NCBI GenBank assembly: GCA_900772565.1
Contig: CAAHET010000159.1
Span: forward strand, 1 to 23,232
Direction: 5' to 3'
Source of the DNA: an uncultured Faecalibacterium sp.
Lineage (GTDB): Bacteria > Bacillota > Clostridia > Oscillospirales > Ruminococcaceae
DNA: 23,232 bases
The position numbers and the translations under genes are program-made. Under the pieces are notes generated by a model. That model made no database searches. It was not told the DNA's origin and saw nothing but the letters and a program-made list of their open reading frames with translations. Positions 6,736 to 13,465 of this stretch are shown in pieces (the stretch's first letter is position 1; every line of letters begins with the position of its first letter).

Positions 6736-8553
6736 ATGAGCAAAGTGATCGGCATTGATCTGGGTACGACCAATTCCTGTGTGGCAGTAGTGGAGGGCGG
6801 CAAGCCCGTGGTCATCACCAATGCAGAGGGCGAGCGCACCACCCCCAGCGTGGTGGCCTTTACCAAGGACGGCGAGCGTCTGGTGGGCGGCGCGGCCAAG
6901 CGCCAGATCGCCACAAACTCCGGGCGCACGATTTCCAGTATCAAGCGGTACATGGGCTCGGACTACCGGGCGCACATTGACGGCAAAGACCTTGCCCCGC
7001 AGGAAATCAGCGCCATGATCCTTGCCAAGATCCGCCGGGACGCCGAGAGCTATCTGGGCGAACCGGTGACTGAGGCCGTTATCACCGTGCCCGCCTATTT
7101 TGACGACAGCCAGCGCAAGGCCACGCAGGATGCAGGCCGCATTGCGGGGCTGAACGTGCTGCGCATCATCAACGAACCCACCGCCGCCGCTGTGGCCTAC
7201 GGTCTGGACAACGAAGCCGCGCAGAAGATCCTGGTCTACGACCTTGGCGGCGGCACCTTTGATGTGTCCATTATCGAGATCGAGGACGGCACCTTCACGG
7301 TGCTGGCCACCGGCGGCGACACCAATCTGGGCGGCGATGACTTTGACCAGCGCATCGTGGAGTACGCGGTGGCAGAGTTCAAAAAGTCTGACCGCATCGA
7401 CCTGACCCGCGACCCCGCCGCCATGGGACGGCTGAAGGAGGAAGCGGAAAAGGCCAAGAAGGAGCTTTCCAGTGCGCCCTCCGCCCAGCTGAACCTGCCC
7501 TTTATCACGGTGGGCAAGGACGGGCCGCATCATCTGGATATCGCCCTGTCCCGCCCGCAGTTCGAGATGATGACCGGCGATCTGCTGTCCCGCACCGTGA
7601 CCCCGGTGCAGAACGCTTTGCGGGATGCGGGCATCTCTGCCAGCCAGCTGGGCAAGGTGCTGCTGGTGGGCGGCAGCACCCGGATGCCCGCTGTGGAGCG
7701 GCAGGTGCGGGAACTGCTGGGCAAGGAGCCCAGCCACAGCCTGAACCCGGACGAGTGCGTCGCCATGGGTGCGGCGGTGCAGGGCGCACTGCTGCAGGGC
7801 GGCGGCAAGCTGGCGGGTGCCACCGGCGCGGCAGCGCAGGGACTGGTGCTGATGGATGTGACCCCGCTGACCTTGTCCATCGAGACGCTGGGCGGAGTCG
7901 CCACCCCGCTGATCACCCGCAACAGCATGATCCCCACCCGCAAGAGCCAGATCTTTACCACCGCCCGTCCCATGCAGACCAGCGTGGAGATCAACGTTCT
8001 GCAGGGTGAGCGCCACTTTGCGCGGGACAACAAGTCCCTTGGCAAGTTCAAGCTGAACGGCATCCGGGCAAGCTTTTCCGCAAAGCCCCAGATCGAGGTC
8101 ACCTTTGATATCGATGTGAACGGCGTGGTAAAGGTATCTGCAAAAGACCTTGCCACCGGGCGGGAGCAGAACATCACCATCACCGGCAGCACCAACCTTT
8201 CCGAAAACGAGATCCAGCGCGCCATGGCAGATGCCGCCGCCTACGAGGCTGAGGACAGCCGCCGCAAGGAGCGTCTGGACCTGCACAATCAGGCCGAGGT
8301 GCTGGCTTATAAGGTGGACGAGGCGCTTTCCAAGTGCAAAAAGGAGCTGGACAAGAACGAAAAAGCCCGCGTGAAGGCCGACCTTGCCAACCTGCGCCGC
8401 TGCCTGCGCAAGGATAAGCCCGAAAAGATGAACGAGACCGAGGAAGCCGCCCTGCGGCAGGCTAAGAGCCAGCTGGAAGCCTCGGCCAACCACCTGATGC
8501 TGCTGTACTCTGCCGAGCAGACCCCCGGCGATGGAACAGACAGCACGCTGTAA
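6736..8553 (+). CDS. Atypical Hsp70 (DnaK-family chaperone)
   Basis: This 605-residue protein has a complete Hsp70 ATPase domain: phosphate-1 IGIDLGTTNSCVAVVEGG at the N-terminus, INEPTAAAVAYGLD, phosphate-2 VYDLGGGTFDVSI and adenosine motif LLVGGSTRMPAV. A beta substrate-binding domain follows from about residue 374 (VTPLTLSIETLGGVATPLI, IPTRKSQIF, VLQGER) and then a helical lid. Two differences from housekeeping DnaK stand out. The usual 'GIPPAPRGVPQIEVTFD' segment reads GIRASFSAKPQIEVTFD (near residue 440). The C-terminus ends in DGTDSTL without the acidic tail. No grpE, dnaJ, hrcA or CIRCE operator is nearby. It is probably a specialised second Hsp70 working with the SseB/Sel1 protein encoded upstream. 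An AGAGGAAA ribosome site precedes the ATG. Confidence 0.93.
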   Translation: MSKVIGIDLGTTNSCVAVVEGGKPVVITNAEGERTTPSVVAFTKDGERLVGGAAKRQIATNSGRTISSIKRYMGSDYRAHIDGKDLAPQEISAMILAKIRRDAESYLGEPVTEAVITVPAYFDDSQRKATQDAGRIAGLNVLRIINEPTAAAVAYGLDNEAAQKILVYDLGGGTFDVSIIEIEDGTFTVLATGGDTNLGGDDFDQRIVEYAVAEFKKSDRIDLTRDPAAMGRLKEEAEKAKKELSSAPSAQLNLPFITVGKDGPHHLDIALSRPQFEMMTGDLLSRTVTPVQNALRDAGISASQLGKVLLVGGSTRMPAVERQVRELLGKEPSHSLNPDECVAMGAAVQGALLQGGGKLAGATGAAAQGLVLMDVTPLTLSIETLGGVATPLITRNSMIPTRKSQIFTTARPMQTSVEINVLQGERHFARDNKSLGKFKLNGIRASFSAKPQIEVTFDIDVNGVVKVSAKDLATGREQNITITGSTNLSENEIQRAMADAAAYEAEDSRRKERLDLHNQAEVLAYKVDEALSKCKKELDKNEKARVKADLANLRRCLRKDKPEKMNETEEAALRQAKSQLEASANHLMLLYSAEQTPGDGTDSTL

Positions 8554-8571
8554 CAAATCATACAAGCTTGT

Positions 8572-8607
8572 GGGCTGCTGCACCCGCCCGGCGCAGCAGC
8601 CCTTTTT
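8572..8607 (+). terminator. Intrinsic terminator after the Hsp70 gene
   Basis: GGGCTGCTGC (8572-8581) pairs with GCAGCAGCCC (8593-8602) across an 11-base loop and is followed by TTTTT (8603-8607). It lies between the Hsp70 stop and the DUF1653 start, so the small gene is reached by readthrough or from a weak promoter I could not identify. Confidence 0.85.
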
Positions 8608-8628
8608 GCAAAACAGAAAGGAACTACT

Positions 8629-8856
8629 ATGAAAGAACTGCAATATCCGGTGCGCCCCGGGCGCTACCGCCACTTTAAAGGCAATGAATATCAGGTGCTG
8701 GGCGTGGCACGCCACAGCGAGACCGAGGAGGAAATGGTGGTGTACCGCGCCCTGTACGGCGAGGGCGGGCTGTGGGTGCGCCCCGCCGCCATGTGGCTGG
8801 AGACCGTGACTCGGGACGGCGTTACAAAGCCCCGCTTTACCTATATCGGGGAGTAA
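8629..8856 (+). CDS. DUF1653 domain protein
   Basis: This 75-residue soluble protein consists almost entirely of a DUF1653 domain. It has PGRYRHFKGNEYQVLGVARH near residues 10-30, then SETEEEMVVYRALYGEGGLWVRP and a C-terminal RFTYIGE. The invariant pattern 'Y.HyKg..Y.vl..a.hseT.e.lvvY.aLYg....wvRP...F' is intact and uninterrupted. Its length is normal for the family. AAAGGA lies 6 bases before the ATG. The biochemical role of the family is not established. The neighbouring Hsp70 gene is separated by a terminator, so a functional link is not implied. Confidence 0.92.
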   Translation: MKELQYPVRPGRYRHFKGNEYQVLGVARHSETEEEMVVYRALYGEGGLWVRPAAMWLETVTRDGVTKPRFTYIGE

Positions 8857-8879
8857 GGTGCCCGGCTTGAATCCCGTTA

Positions 8880-8908
8880 TTGACCCTAGGATTATTTTGC
8901 GGTAAAAT
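8880..8908 (+). promoter_or_regulatory. Promoter of the secreted-protein gene
   Basis: TTGACC (8880-8885) and TAAAAT (8903-8908) have an ideal 17-base spacer. Transcription should start near 8915, giving a leader of about 30 bases that contains the strong AAAGGAGGT ribosome binding site. Confidence 0.75.
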
Positions 8909-8944
8909 GTGGGTATGATGCCAAACAACAAAGGAGGTTTTCGT

Positions 8945-9994
8945 ATGAAGGCCAAACGATGGATCTCGCTTCTGCTTGCAGTCAGCATGATGCTGGGTGT
9001 GCTGGCGATGCCTGCTTCGGCAGCGGCTCAGCAGCCGGAAAGCGCCGCTGTTGCCCGTGAGGAGCTGTCCTCTGCCGCGGAATCAACTGTGGCAGAGGGA
9101 GAAAACGATATTGTCAGCATCCGCATCAGGGCTACCGGCAACCTTGTCTATGGCTCCGATTACAAGCTGGAGGTGGAGACCCGGCCCGAAAACACCCAGT
9201 ATATTGCTGTGGTTCTGGGCACCAGCGGCGAATCCTACGGCTATGTGACCTTAATGATCTCGGATAAGCTGCGCACTTTGCTCAAGCTGATCCCCCTGCC
9301 CAAAAAGATGTCCCAGACCCCGGATCAACTTGAAGAATTCAATGTATACAGCTACCTCAAGCAGCTGATCGATGGCAACGATGTCAGCGTACTGTTGCGC
9401 GTCGCAGACGAGGTGGTGTCGGTGATGGACACCGTCAGCTTCTTTATCCCGGCCAGCTACCTGACCACTGTGAAGAACGTTTCCAACGGCATGAAGCTGG
9501 CGCTGAGCCTGATCCGCAAGTATCTGCCCGAGGGTGCATTAAGCCGCATCTATCTGGACGAGCAGCCCAAGGACAGCGGTAAGTACGTTGCCGGTGCCAT
9601 TGCGCTGGAAAGCAGCGATATCAACGCCGCCGGTTTTGCCATGTTCCGAATCAAACCCAAAACCGAAAATGTCAGCCTGAGCTGGGCAGCGGATGCCCCG
9701 TCCAGCATGACTGTTTCCGAGCTGCAAAACGCTGATATGACCGCCAAGGTCATCTCGGACGGACAGGTAGCTGAAAATGGCAAAGTGAGTTACACTTACA
9801 AGAAAAAGACCTTCTTGTGCTTCAGCAGCAAAATAAACGGTGTGCCCACCGAGTCCGGCACCTACACCCAGACCGCCAAGGCCGAGGGCAACTACTCCTG
9901 CAGTACCATCAGCCGCACCGTTACAGTGATCGCCGACCCCCAGCCCGCCACAGAGCAGCCTGTCGAGCAAGCGGCAGAACAGCCCGCAGCATAA
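8945..9994 (+). CDS. Secreted protein of unknown function
   Basis: This 349-residue protein starts with a classic Sec signal peptide: basic MKAKRW, a hydrophobic core ISLLLAVSMMLGVLA, and a cleavage region MPASAAA near residue 27. The mature protein has no further strong membrane segment, no LPxTG anchor and no lipobox. The middle (residues about 55-215) is a mix of strands and amphipathic helices. Residues about 240-330 are Ser/Thr-rich with alternating strands and a sequence GTYTQTAKAEGNYSCSTISR followed by TVTVIADPQ, which resembles a bacterial Ig-like or bacteriocin-surface type fold (weak inference). The last 20 residues are a Pro/Gln/Glu/Ala tail. I do not recognise the family. The start at 8945 is fixed by AAAGGAGGT immediately upstream and by the signal peptide. 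It is a single gene with its own promoter and terminator. Confidence 0.85.
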   Translation: MKAKRWISLLLAVSMMLGVLAMPASAAAQQPESAAVAREELSSAAESTVAEGENDIVSIRIRATGNLVYGSDYKLEVETRPENTQYIAVVLGTSGESYGYVTLMISDKLRTLLKLIPLPKKMSQTPDQLEEFNVYSYLKQLIDGNDVSVLLRVADEVVSVMDTVSFFIPASYLTTVKNVSNGMKLALSLIRKYLPEGALSRIYLDEQPKDSGKYVAGAIALESSDINAAGFAMFRIKPKTENVSLSWAADAPSSMTVSELQNADMTAKVISDGQVAENGKVSYTYKKKTFLCFSSKINGVPTESGTYTQTAKAEGNYSCSTISRTVTVIADPQPATEQPVEQAAEQPAA

Positions 9995-10005
9995 GCACGC
10001 AAACC

Positions 10006-10040
10006 AAAAACTCCCGCAGCAGCCGCTGCGGGAGTTTTTT
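10006..10040 (+). terminator. Intrinsic terminator after the secreted-protein gene
   Basis: CTCCCGCAGC (10011-10020) and GCTGCGGGAG (10025-10034) form a perfect 10-base stem with a 4-base loop. It is preceded by AAAAA and followed by TTTTTT (10035-10040). Confidence 0.95.
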
Positions 10041-10065
10041 CAGATAAAACGGGAGCAAATGGACT

Positions 10066-10095
10066 GTTCGTTTCACATAAAATGGTTCGCTTCAC
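10066..10095 (+). repeat. Direct repeat upstream of the mscL promoter
   Basis: GTTCGTTTCAC (10066-10076) and GTTCGCTTCAC (10085-10095) are 11-base direct repeats with one mismatch, with start points 19 bases apart. The second copy ends two bases before the mscL -35 element, where an activator or repressor could bind. No specific regulator can be named. Confidence 0.5.
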
Positions 10096-10097
10096 GC

Positions 10098-10126
10098 TTG
10101 CAAACCGCTCCATAATACGCTATTAT
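10098..10126 (+). promoter_or_regulatory. mscL: Promoter of mscL
   Basis: TTGCAA (10098-10103) and TATTAT (10121-10126) are separated by 17 bases. Transcription should start near 10133, giving a leader of about 46 bases with AGAAGGAGA before the ATG. Confidence 0.7.
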
Positions 10127-10178
10127 AAAAATAAATAACCCCTTGCGGCAAAAGGGGACAAGAAGGAGAATTTAGTCT

Positions 10179-10628
10179 ATGGAAGCGAAAAAAAGCGGCA
10201 TCAAAAAGTTCTTTGAAGAGTTCAAGGCGTTTGCCATGCGCGGCAACGTGCTGGACATGGCAGTGGGCGTTGTCATCGGCGGTGCCTTCACCGCCATCGT
10301 CACCGCGCTGGTGGAGGACATCCTCAACCCGCTGATCGGCCTGTTCTTCAAGGCGGATTTTTCCGACGTGGTCATTGATTTAGGTGGTTCCAGTATCAAA
10401 ATCGGCGAATTCGTCAACTCCGTCATCAACTTTCTCATCGTTGCCTTTGTGCTGTTCGTTGTGATCAAGTTTGTCAACTCCCTGCACAAAAAGCCCGAGA
10501 AGCCTGCCGAGCCGGAGGAACCCACCACCAAGGTGTGCCCCTACTGCCAGAGCGAGATCTCCATCAAGGCTGTGCGCTGCCCCCACTGCACCTCCAAGCT
10601 GGAGGGCTTTCCCGAAATGAAGGACTGA
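10179..10628 (+). CDS. mscL: Large-conductance mechanosensitive channel with C-terminal zinc ribbon
   Basis: This 149-residue protein begins with the MscL signature FKAFAMRGNVLDMAVGVVIG, in which the amphipathic N-terminal helix leads into TM1 (about residues 20-45), followed by GGAFTAIVTALVEDILNPLIG. TM2 (about 80-100) is FLIVAFVLFVVIKFVNSL. These channels open under membrane tension to release solutes on hypo-osmotic shock. After TM2 a Pro/Glu linker leads to a zinc-ribbon-like motif with CPYC (Cys120, Cys123) and CPHC (Cys134, Cys137) in place of the plain helical bundle of E. coli MscL. A Cys-bearing tail of this type is known in many Firmicutes MscL proteins. AGAAGGAGA lies 9 bases before the ATG. 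It has its own promoter and terminator. Confidence 0.97.
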   Translation: MEAKKSGIKKFFEEFKAFAMRGNVLDMAVGVVIGGAFTAIVTALVEDILNPLIGLFFKADFSDVVIDLGGSSIKIGEFVNSVINFLIVAFVLFVVIKFVNSLHKKPEKPAEPEEPTTKVCPYCQSEISIKAVRCPHCTSKLEGFPEMKD

Positions 10629-10652
10629 AGCATTCAGCATTGACAATACAAT

Positions 10653-10703
10653 AAAACCCTCCCTGCCGGGCGCAGTCTTTGCGCTTTCGGCAGGGAGGGT
10701 TTT
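10653..10703. terminator. Bidirectional terminator between mscL and the alkaline phosphatase gene
   Basis: A 16-base perfect stem, AAAACCCTCCCTGCCG (10653-10668) with its complement (10688-10703), encloses an inner GCGC/GCGC pairing (10670-10673 and 10681-10684). The A/T ends give a U-tract on either strand, so it can serve mscL (+) and the convergent alkaline phosphatase gene (-). Confidence 0.9.
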
Positions 10704-10780
10704 GCACATTTTGCGGTTTGGTTGTGGAAAAGTGGAGTGGGAAGTGAGGTAGGAAAAATCAGGGGTTCTTACTTACTGGC

Positions 10781-12328
10781 TTACTGAACCTTGGTCAGCT
10801 CAGCCAGCTTGTGGTAGATCTCGGTGTTGTCGTACACACCGCCGAACTTTTCGGCGCCGACACCCATGGCGTACACGTTGACCATGGCACCGGTGTGGGC
10901 GTAGGTGGTGTGGTCCATACCGGACTTGTGGTTGATGGTGTGGCAGACAGCCATGCTGAAGGGAATGTAGGTGCCGTACAGCTCGTAGTCCTGTTGGCTC
11001 ATCTTGCTCTGGCTGGAGGAACCCTCCTTCAGGGTGCGCTCGTAGGCCTTGCGCAGGTTCTCCACCTCGTAGTCGGTCAGCAGCAGCTTGCCTGCGCTGG
11101 CGGCAGCGGGGTCGGTGGGCAGGGTCAGACCAAAGACGTTCTTCACATCCTGCATGGCAGTCTCGAAGGGGGTCTTGTTGGCAATGTAGCCCTGCACATA
11201 GGTGGAATCGAACTTTGCGTAGGACATCTTCTGGTGTGCCAGATTGGTCAGGAAGGTGTCATAGTTGGTGGTCTTGTAGCCGATGGCCATGCCGCCGGTC
11301 TCGTGGTCGGCGGTGACGAGGATCAGCGTCTCGTTGGGGTGGGCGTTGTAGAAGTCCACAGCAGCCTGCACGGCGTTGCTCATTTCCAGCACATCGTGGA
11401 TGGAAGCAGCGGCATCGTTGGCGTGGCAGGCCCAGTCGATCTTGCCGGACTCGGTCATCATGAAGAAGCCCTTCTTGTTGTTCAGCAGCTCGATGCCCTT
11501 CTTGACGTAGTCGGTCAGCTGCCACTCGCCGTTGGCAGCGTCCATGGCGTAGTTCATGGCCTTGCCGTCGCCCAGATTCTCGGCGATGATCAGGGTCTTG
11601 CCTGCACCGGCGGTCAGAGCCGCTGCACCGGCCTGGGTGGTGACCACATTGTAACCGGCGTTGGCAGCCACGGTATGGTTGTCGGGGCCGGTGCCGTCGC
11701 CGTTCACCTTCTGGAACTCGCCGCCGGCAAAGTACTCAAAGCCGGAATTTGCCAGTTCCACGCCGATCTGGTAGTAGTTCTTGCGGGTCTTCTGGTGGGC
11801 ATAGAAGGCAGCGGGGGTGGCGTGGTCGATGTTCACGGTGGAGATAACGCCCACCTTATAGCCCTTCTGGGCGTGCAGCTTTTCGGCGATGGTCTCGTAG
11901 GGCACATCGCGGGTCCAAGGGCACATATTGATGACACCGCTCTCGGTCTTGTGACCGGTGGCGATGGAAGTGGCGGTGGAAGCGGAGTCCGGGCAGAAGG
12001 AGGTGCTGTCGTAGGTGGTCACGCTGCCCACCTGCGGGAAGCTGGTAAAGCTCAGGTCAGCCTCGGTCACCGCGCCGTTGTTGTCCACAGTGCCCTTGTA
12101 GAAGCGTGCGGACTGGATCTGGGCAGTGCCCATGCCGTCGCCGATGAACAGGAAAACGTACTTGGGCTTTTTGAACGCGTCCAGCAGACCGTTCTCTTCG
12201 TCTGCTGCGGCAGAAGCATCCGCCTCGGCGGCGTGAGCGGCTACGGGTGCAGCCGACAGCATCCCCACTGCCGATGCAACGGCACCGGCCTTCAGGAAGC
12301 TGCGGCGGGAAATTTTCGCATTCTTCAT
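10781..12328 (-). CDS. Tat-exported alkaline phosphatase
   Basis: This is a 515-residue alkaline phosphatase of the PhoA superfamily. It begins with a twin-arginine signal, SRRSFLKAGA (residues 7-16), then a moderately hydrophobic stretch and a predicted cleavage near AAHAA (about 34). The active site is complete: FIGDGMG with metal ligand Asp64, CPDSASTATSIATGHKT with the phosphorylated Ser115, the metal/substrate segment MTESGKIDWACHAND, LVTADHETGG, and a late His in YAHTGAMVNVYAMG. The enzyme would fold with its metals in the cytoplasm, cross by the Tat translocase and release phosphate from monoesters outside the cell. The ATG at 12328 is preceded by GAGAGGA with an 8-base gap. It is a single gene; hexamer repeats upstream may be phosphate-control sites. 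The 19683-21363 Tat locus is the likely exporter. Confidence 0.95.
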   Translation of the reverse strand: MKNAKISRRSFLKAGAVASAVGMLSAAPVAAHAAEADASAAADEENGLLDAFKKPKYVFLFIGDGMGTAQIQSARFYKGTVDNNGAVTEADLSFTSFPQVGSVTTYDSTSFCPDSASTATSIATGHKTESGVINMCPWTRDVPYETIAEKLHAQKGYKVGVISTVNIDHATPAAFYAHQKTRKNYYQIGVELANSGFEYFAGGEFQKVNGDGTGPDNHTVAANAGYNVVTTQAGAAALTAGAGKTLIIAENLGDGKAMNYAMDAANGEWQLTDYVKKGIELLNNKKGFFMMTESGKIDWACHANDAAASIHDVLEMSNAVQAAVDFYNAHPNETLILVTADHETGGMAIGYKTTNYDTFLTNLAHQKMSYAKFDSTYVQGYIANKTPFETAMQDVKNVFGLTLPTDPAAASAGKLLLTDYEVENLRKAYERTLKEGSSSQSKMSQQDYELYGTYIPFSMAVCHTINHKSGMDHTTYAHTGAMVNVYAMGVGAEKFGGVYDNTEIYHKLAELTKVQ

Positions 12329-12394
12329 AACAGATATCCTCTCTTTTTTCAGCCCGGCTTGGGCGGTCATACTATTTCTTGTGGGAACACCTGT

Positions 12395-12400
12395 ATTGTA
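12395..12400 (-). promoter_or_regulatory. Putative -10 element of the alkaline phosphatase gene
   Basis: TACAAT (12400-12395, minus strand) lies 67 bases before the ATG, but the -35 position is GC-rich and has no TTGACA-like hexamer. This is the typical look of an activator-dependent promoter, in line with phosphate control (inference). Confidence 0.45.
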
Positions 12401-12431
12401 GCGCACCGCCCGCAGCGGCGAAACCAGCCCC

Positions 12432-12512
12432 GTGTAACACTTAGGTAAACCTTTGGCGCACAGAAGGGCAGCGGTGTAAAATCCGGGCAAAGCAGGTAAA
12501 ATCTGCCTGTAA
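12432..12512 (-). promoter_or_regulatory. PhoP-box-like TTnACn hexamer array upstream of the alkaline phosphatase gene
   Basis: On the minus strand, TTACAG starts at 12512, TTTTAC at 12501, TTGCCC at 12490 and TTACAC at 12479, an exact 11-base spacing. Two further hexamers, TTTACC (12449) and TTACAC (12437), stand 6 bases apart closer to the -10. The known Bacillus PhoP box is direct repeats of TT(A/C/T)ACA-type hexamers about 11 bases apart. Two of the six here are weak matches, so this is a candidate only. Confidence 0.4.
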
Positions 12513-12557
12513 CACCCGCTGAAGGGCTACTTTTTGCACCGAACCGCTCCGCAAGGG

Positions 12558-12587
12558 TTGCAAGCAGGGGGCTTTTCATTGTACAAT
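12558..12587 (+). promoter_or_regulatory. Promoter of the HAD phosphatase / exonuclease operon
   Basis: TTGCAA (12558-12563) and TACAAT (12582-12587) have an 18-base spacer. Transcription should start near 12594, about 43 bases before the ATG at 12637. The 12329-12636 interval thus holds two divergent promoters and the hexamer array, and no gene. Confidence 0.65.
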
Positions 12588-12636
12588 AGAGAGAGCAAGC
12601 TGAGATACACTTCTATAACGAGAGGATCTTTTAAAT

Positions 12637-13458
12637 ATGTCTGATATCAAAGTGCTGGCGCTGGATCTGGATGGCACCCTGACCAACGACCAGAAACTCG
12701 TCACCCCGCGCACCCGCGCCGCGCTGGACGCCGCCATTGAAAAGGGCGTGACCATCGTGCTGGCGTCCGGCCGGCCCACCGCCGGCATCCAGCCGCTGGC
12801 TGAGGAGCTGGGTCTGGACAAAAAGGGCGGCTGCATCCTGTCCTACAACGGCGGAAAGATCGTGGACTGCCGCACCGGCGAAACGCTGGTGGAAAAAACG
12901 CTGGACCCTGCCCTTGTGCCTGAACTGTGCGCCTTTGCCGCCGCGCAGGACATTGCCATCCTGACCTATAACCGCGAGGGCATCGTCTGTGAGCGGGACA
13001 AGGACGAGTGGGCCAACAAGGAGTGCTTTACCACCAAGCTGCCCATGCTCCATGTGGATGATCTGGCATCCTATGTGAACTACCCCGTGTGCAAGATGCT
13101 CATCACGCTGGACCCCGCCCGCCGGGACGCGGTGTGCGCCGCCGGGCAGCAGCAGTTTGCAGGCCGCGCCGACCTGTACCCCTCCAGCCCTTTCTTTATT
13201 GAAGCGGTGCCGCTGGGCGTTGCCAAGGACGGTAGTCTGGCGGAGCTTCTGCGCCGCATGGGGCTGACCCGCGAGAACCTGATGGCCTGCGGCGACGGCC
13301 TGAACGACCGCTCCATGATCGCCTACGCCGGGGTGGGCGTCGCCATGCAGAATGCCGAGCAGCCGGTGAAGGACTGCGCCGACTATGTGACCATCGCCGA
13401 CAACAACCACGACGGCGTGGCCGAGGCCGTGGAGAAGTTTATTTTACGAGAGGACTAA
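12637..13458 (+). CDS. Cof-type HAD-IIB family phosphatase
   Basis: This 273-residue cytoplasmic hydrolase has all HAD motifs. Motif I is LALDLDGTL (Asp10 nucleophile, Asp12), motif II is the Ser in VLASGRP (near residue 45), motif III is the Lys in GVAKDGSL (near 197), and motif IV is CGDGLNDRSMI (near 215). The C2-type cap lies between motifs II and III (about residues 85-190). Length and layout match Cof/YidA-type sugar-phosphate or nucleotide phosphatases, but the substrate is not predictable. In motif III the usual 'KG.AL' is KDGSL, a mild variant. AGAGGA precedes the ATG by 10 bases. The exonuclease gene starts 7 bases after the stop, so the two form an operon. Confidence 0.93.
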   Translation: MSDIKVLALDLDGTLTNDQKLVTPRTRAALDAAIEKGVTIVLASGRPTAGIQPLAEELGLDKKGGCILSYNGGKIVDCRTGETLVEKTLDPALVPELCAFAAAQDIAILTYNREGIVCERDKDEWANKECFTTKLPMLHVDDLASYVNYPVCKMLITLDPARRDAVCAAGQQQFAGRADLYPSSPFFIEAVPLGVAKDGSLAELLRRMGLTRENLMACGDGLNDRSMIAYAGVGVAMQNAEQPVKDCADYVTIADNNHDGVAEAVEKFILRED

Positions 13459-13465
13459 CAAAGCA

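Noticed and set aside
6661..8988. A long open frame (775 codons) on the minus strand opposite the Hsp70 gene
   Set aside because: It is the antisense shadow of a conserved Hsp70 gene, is rich in His/Gly/Val/Gln, has no ribosome site or recognisable motif, and crosses a terminator.
10811..12448. A long + strand open frame opposite the alkaline phosphatase gene
   Set aside because: Low-complexity Gly/Val/His translation with no motif. The opposite strand encodes a complete, catalytically intact enzyme.
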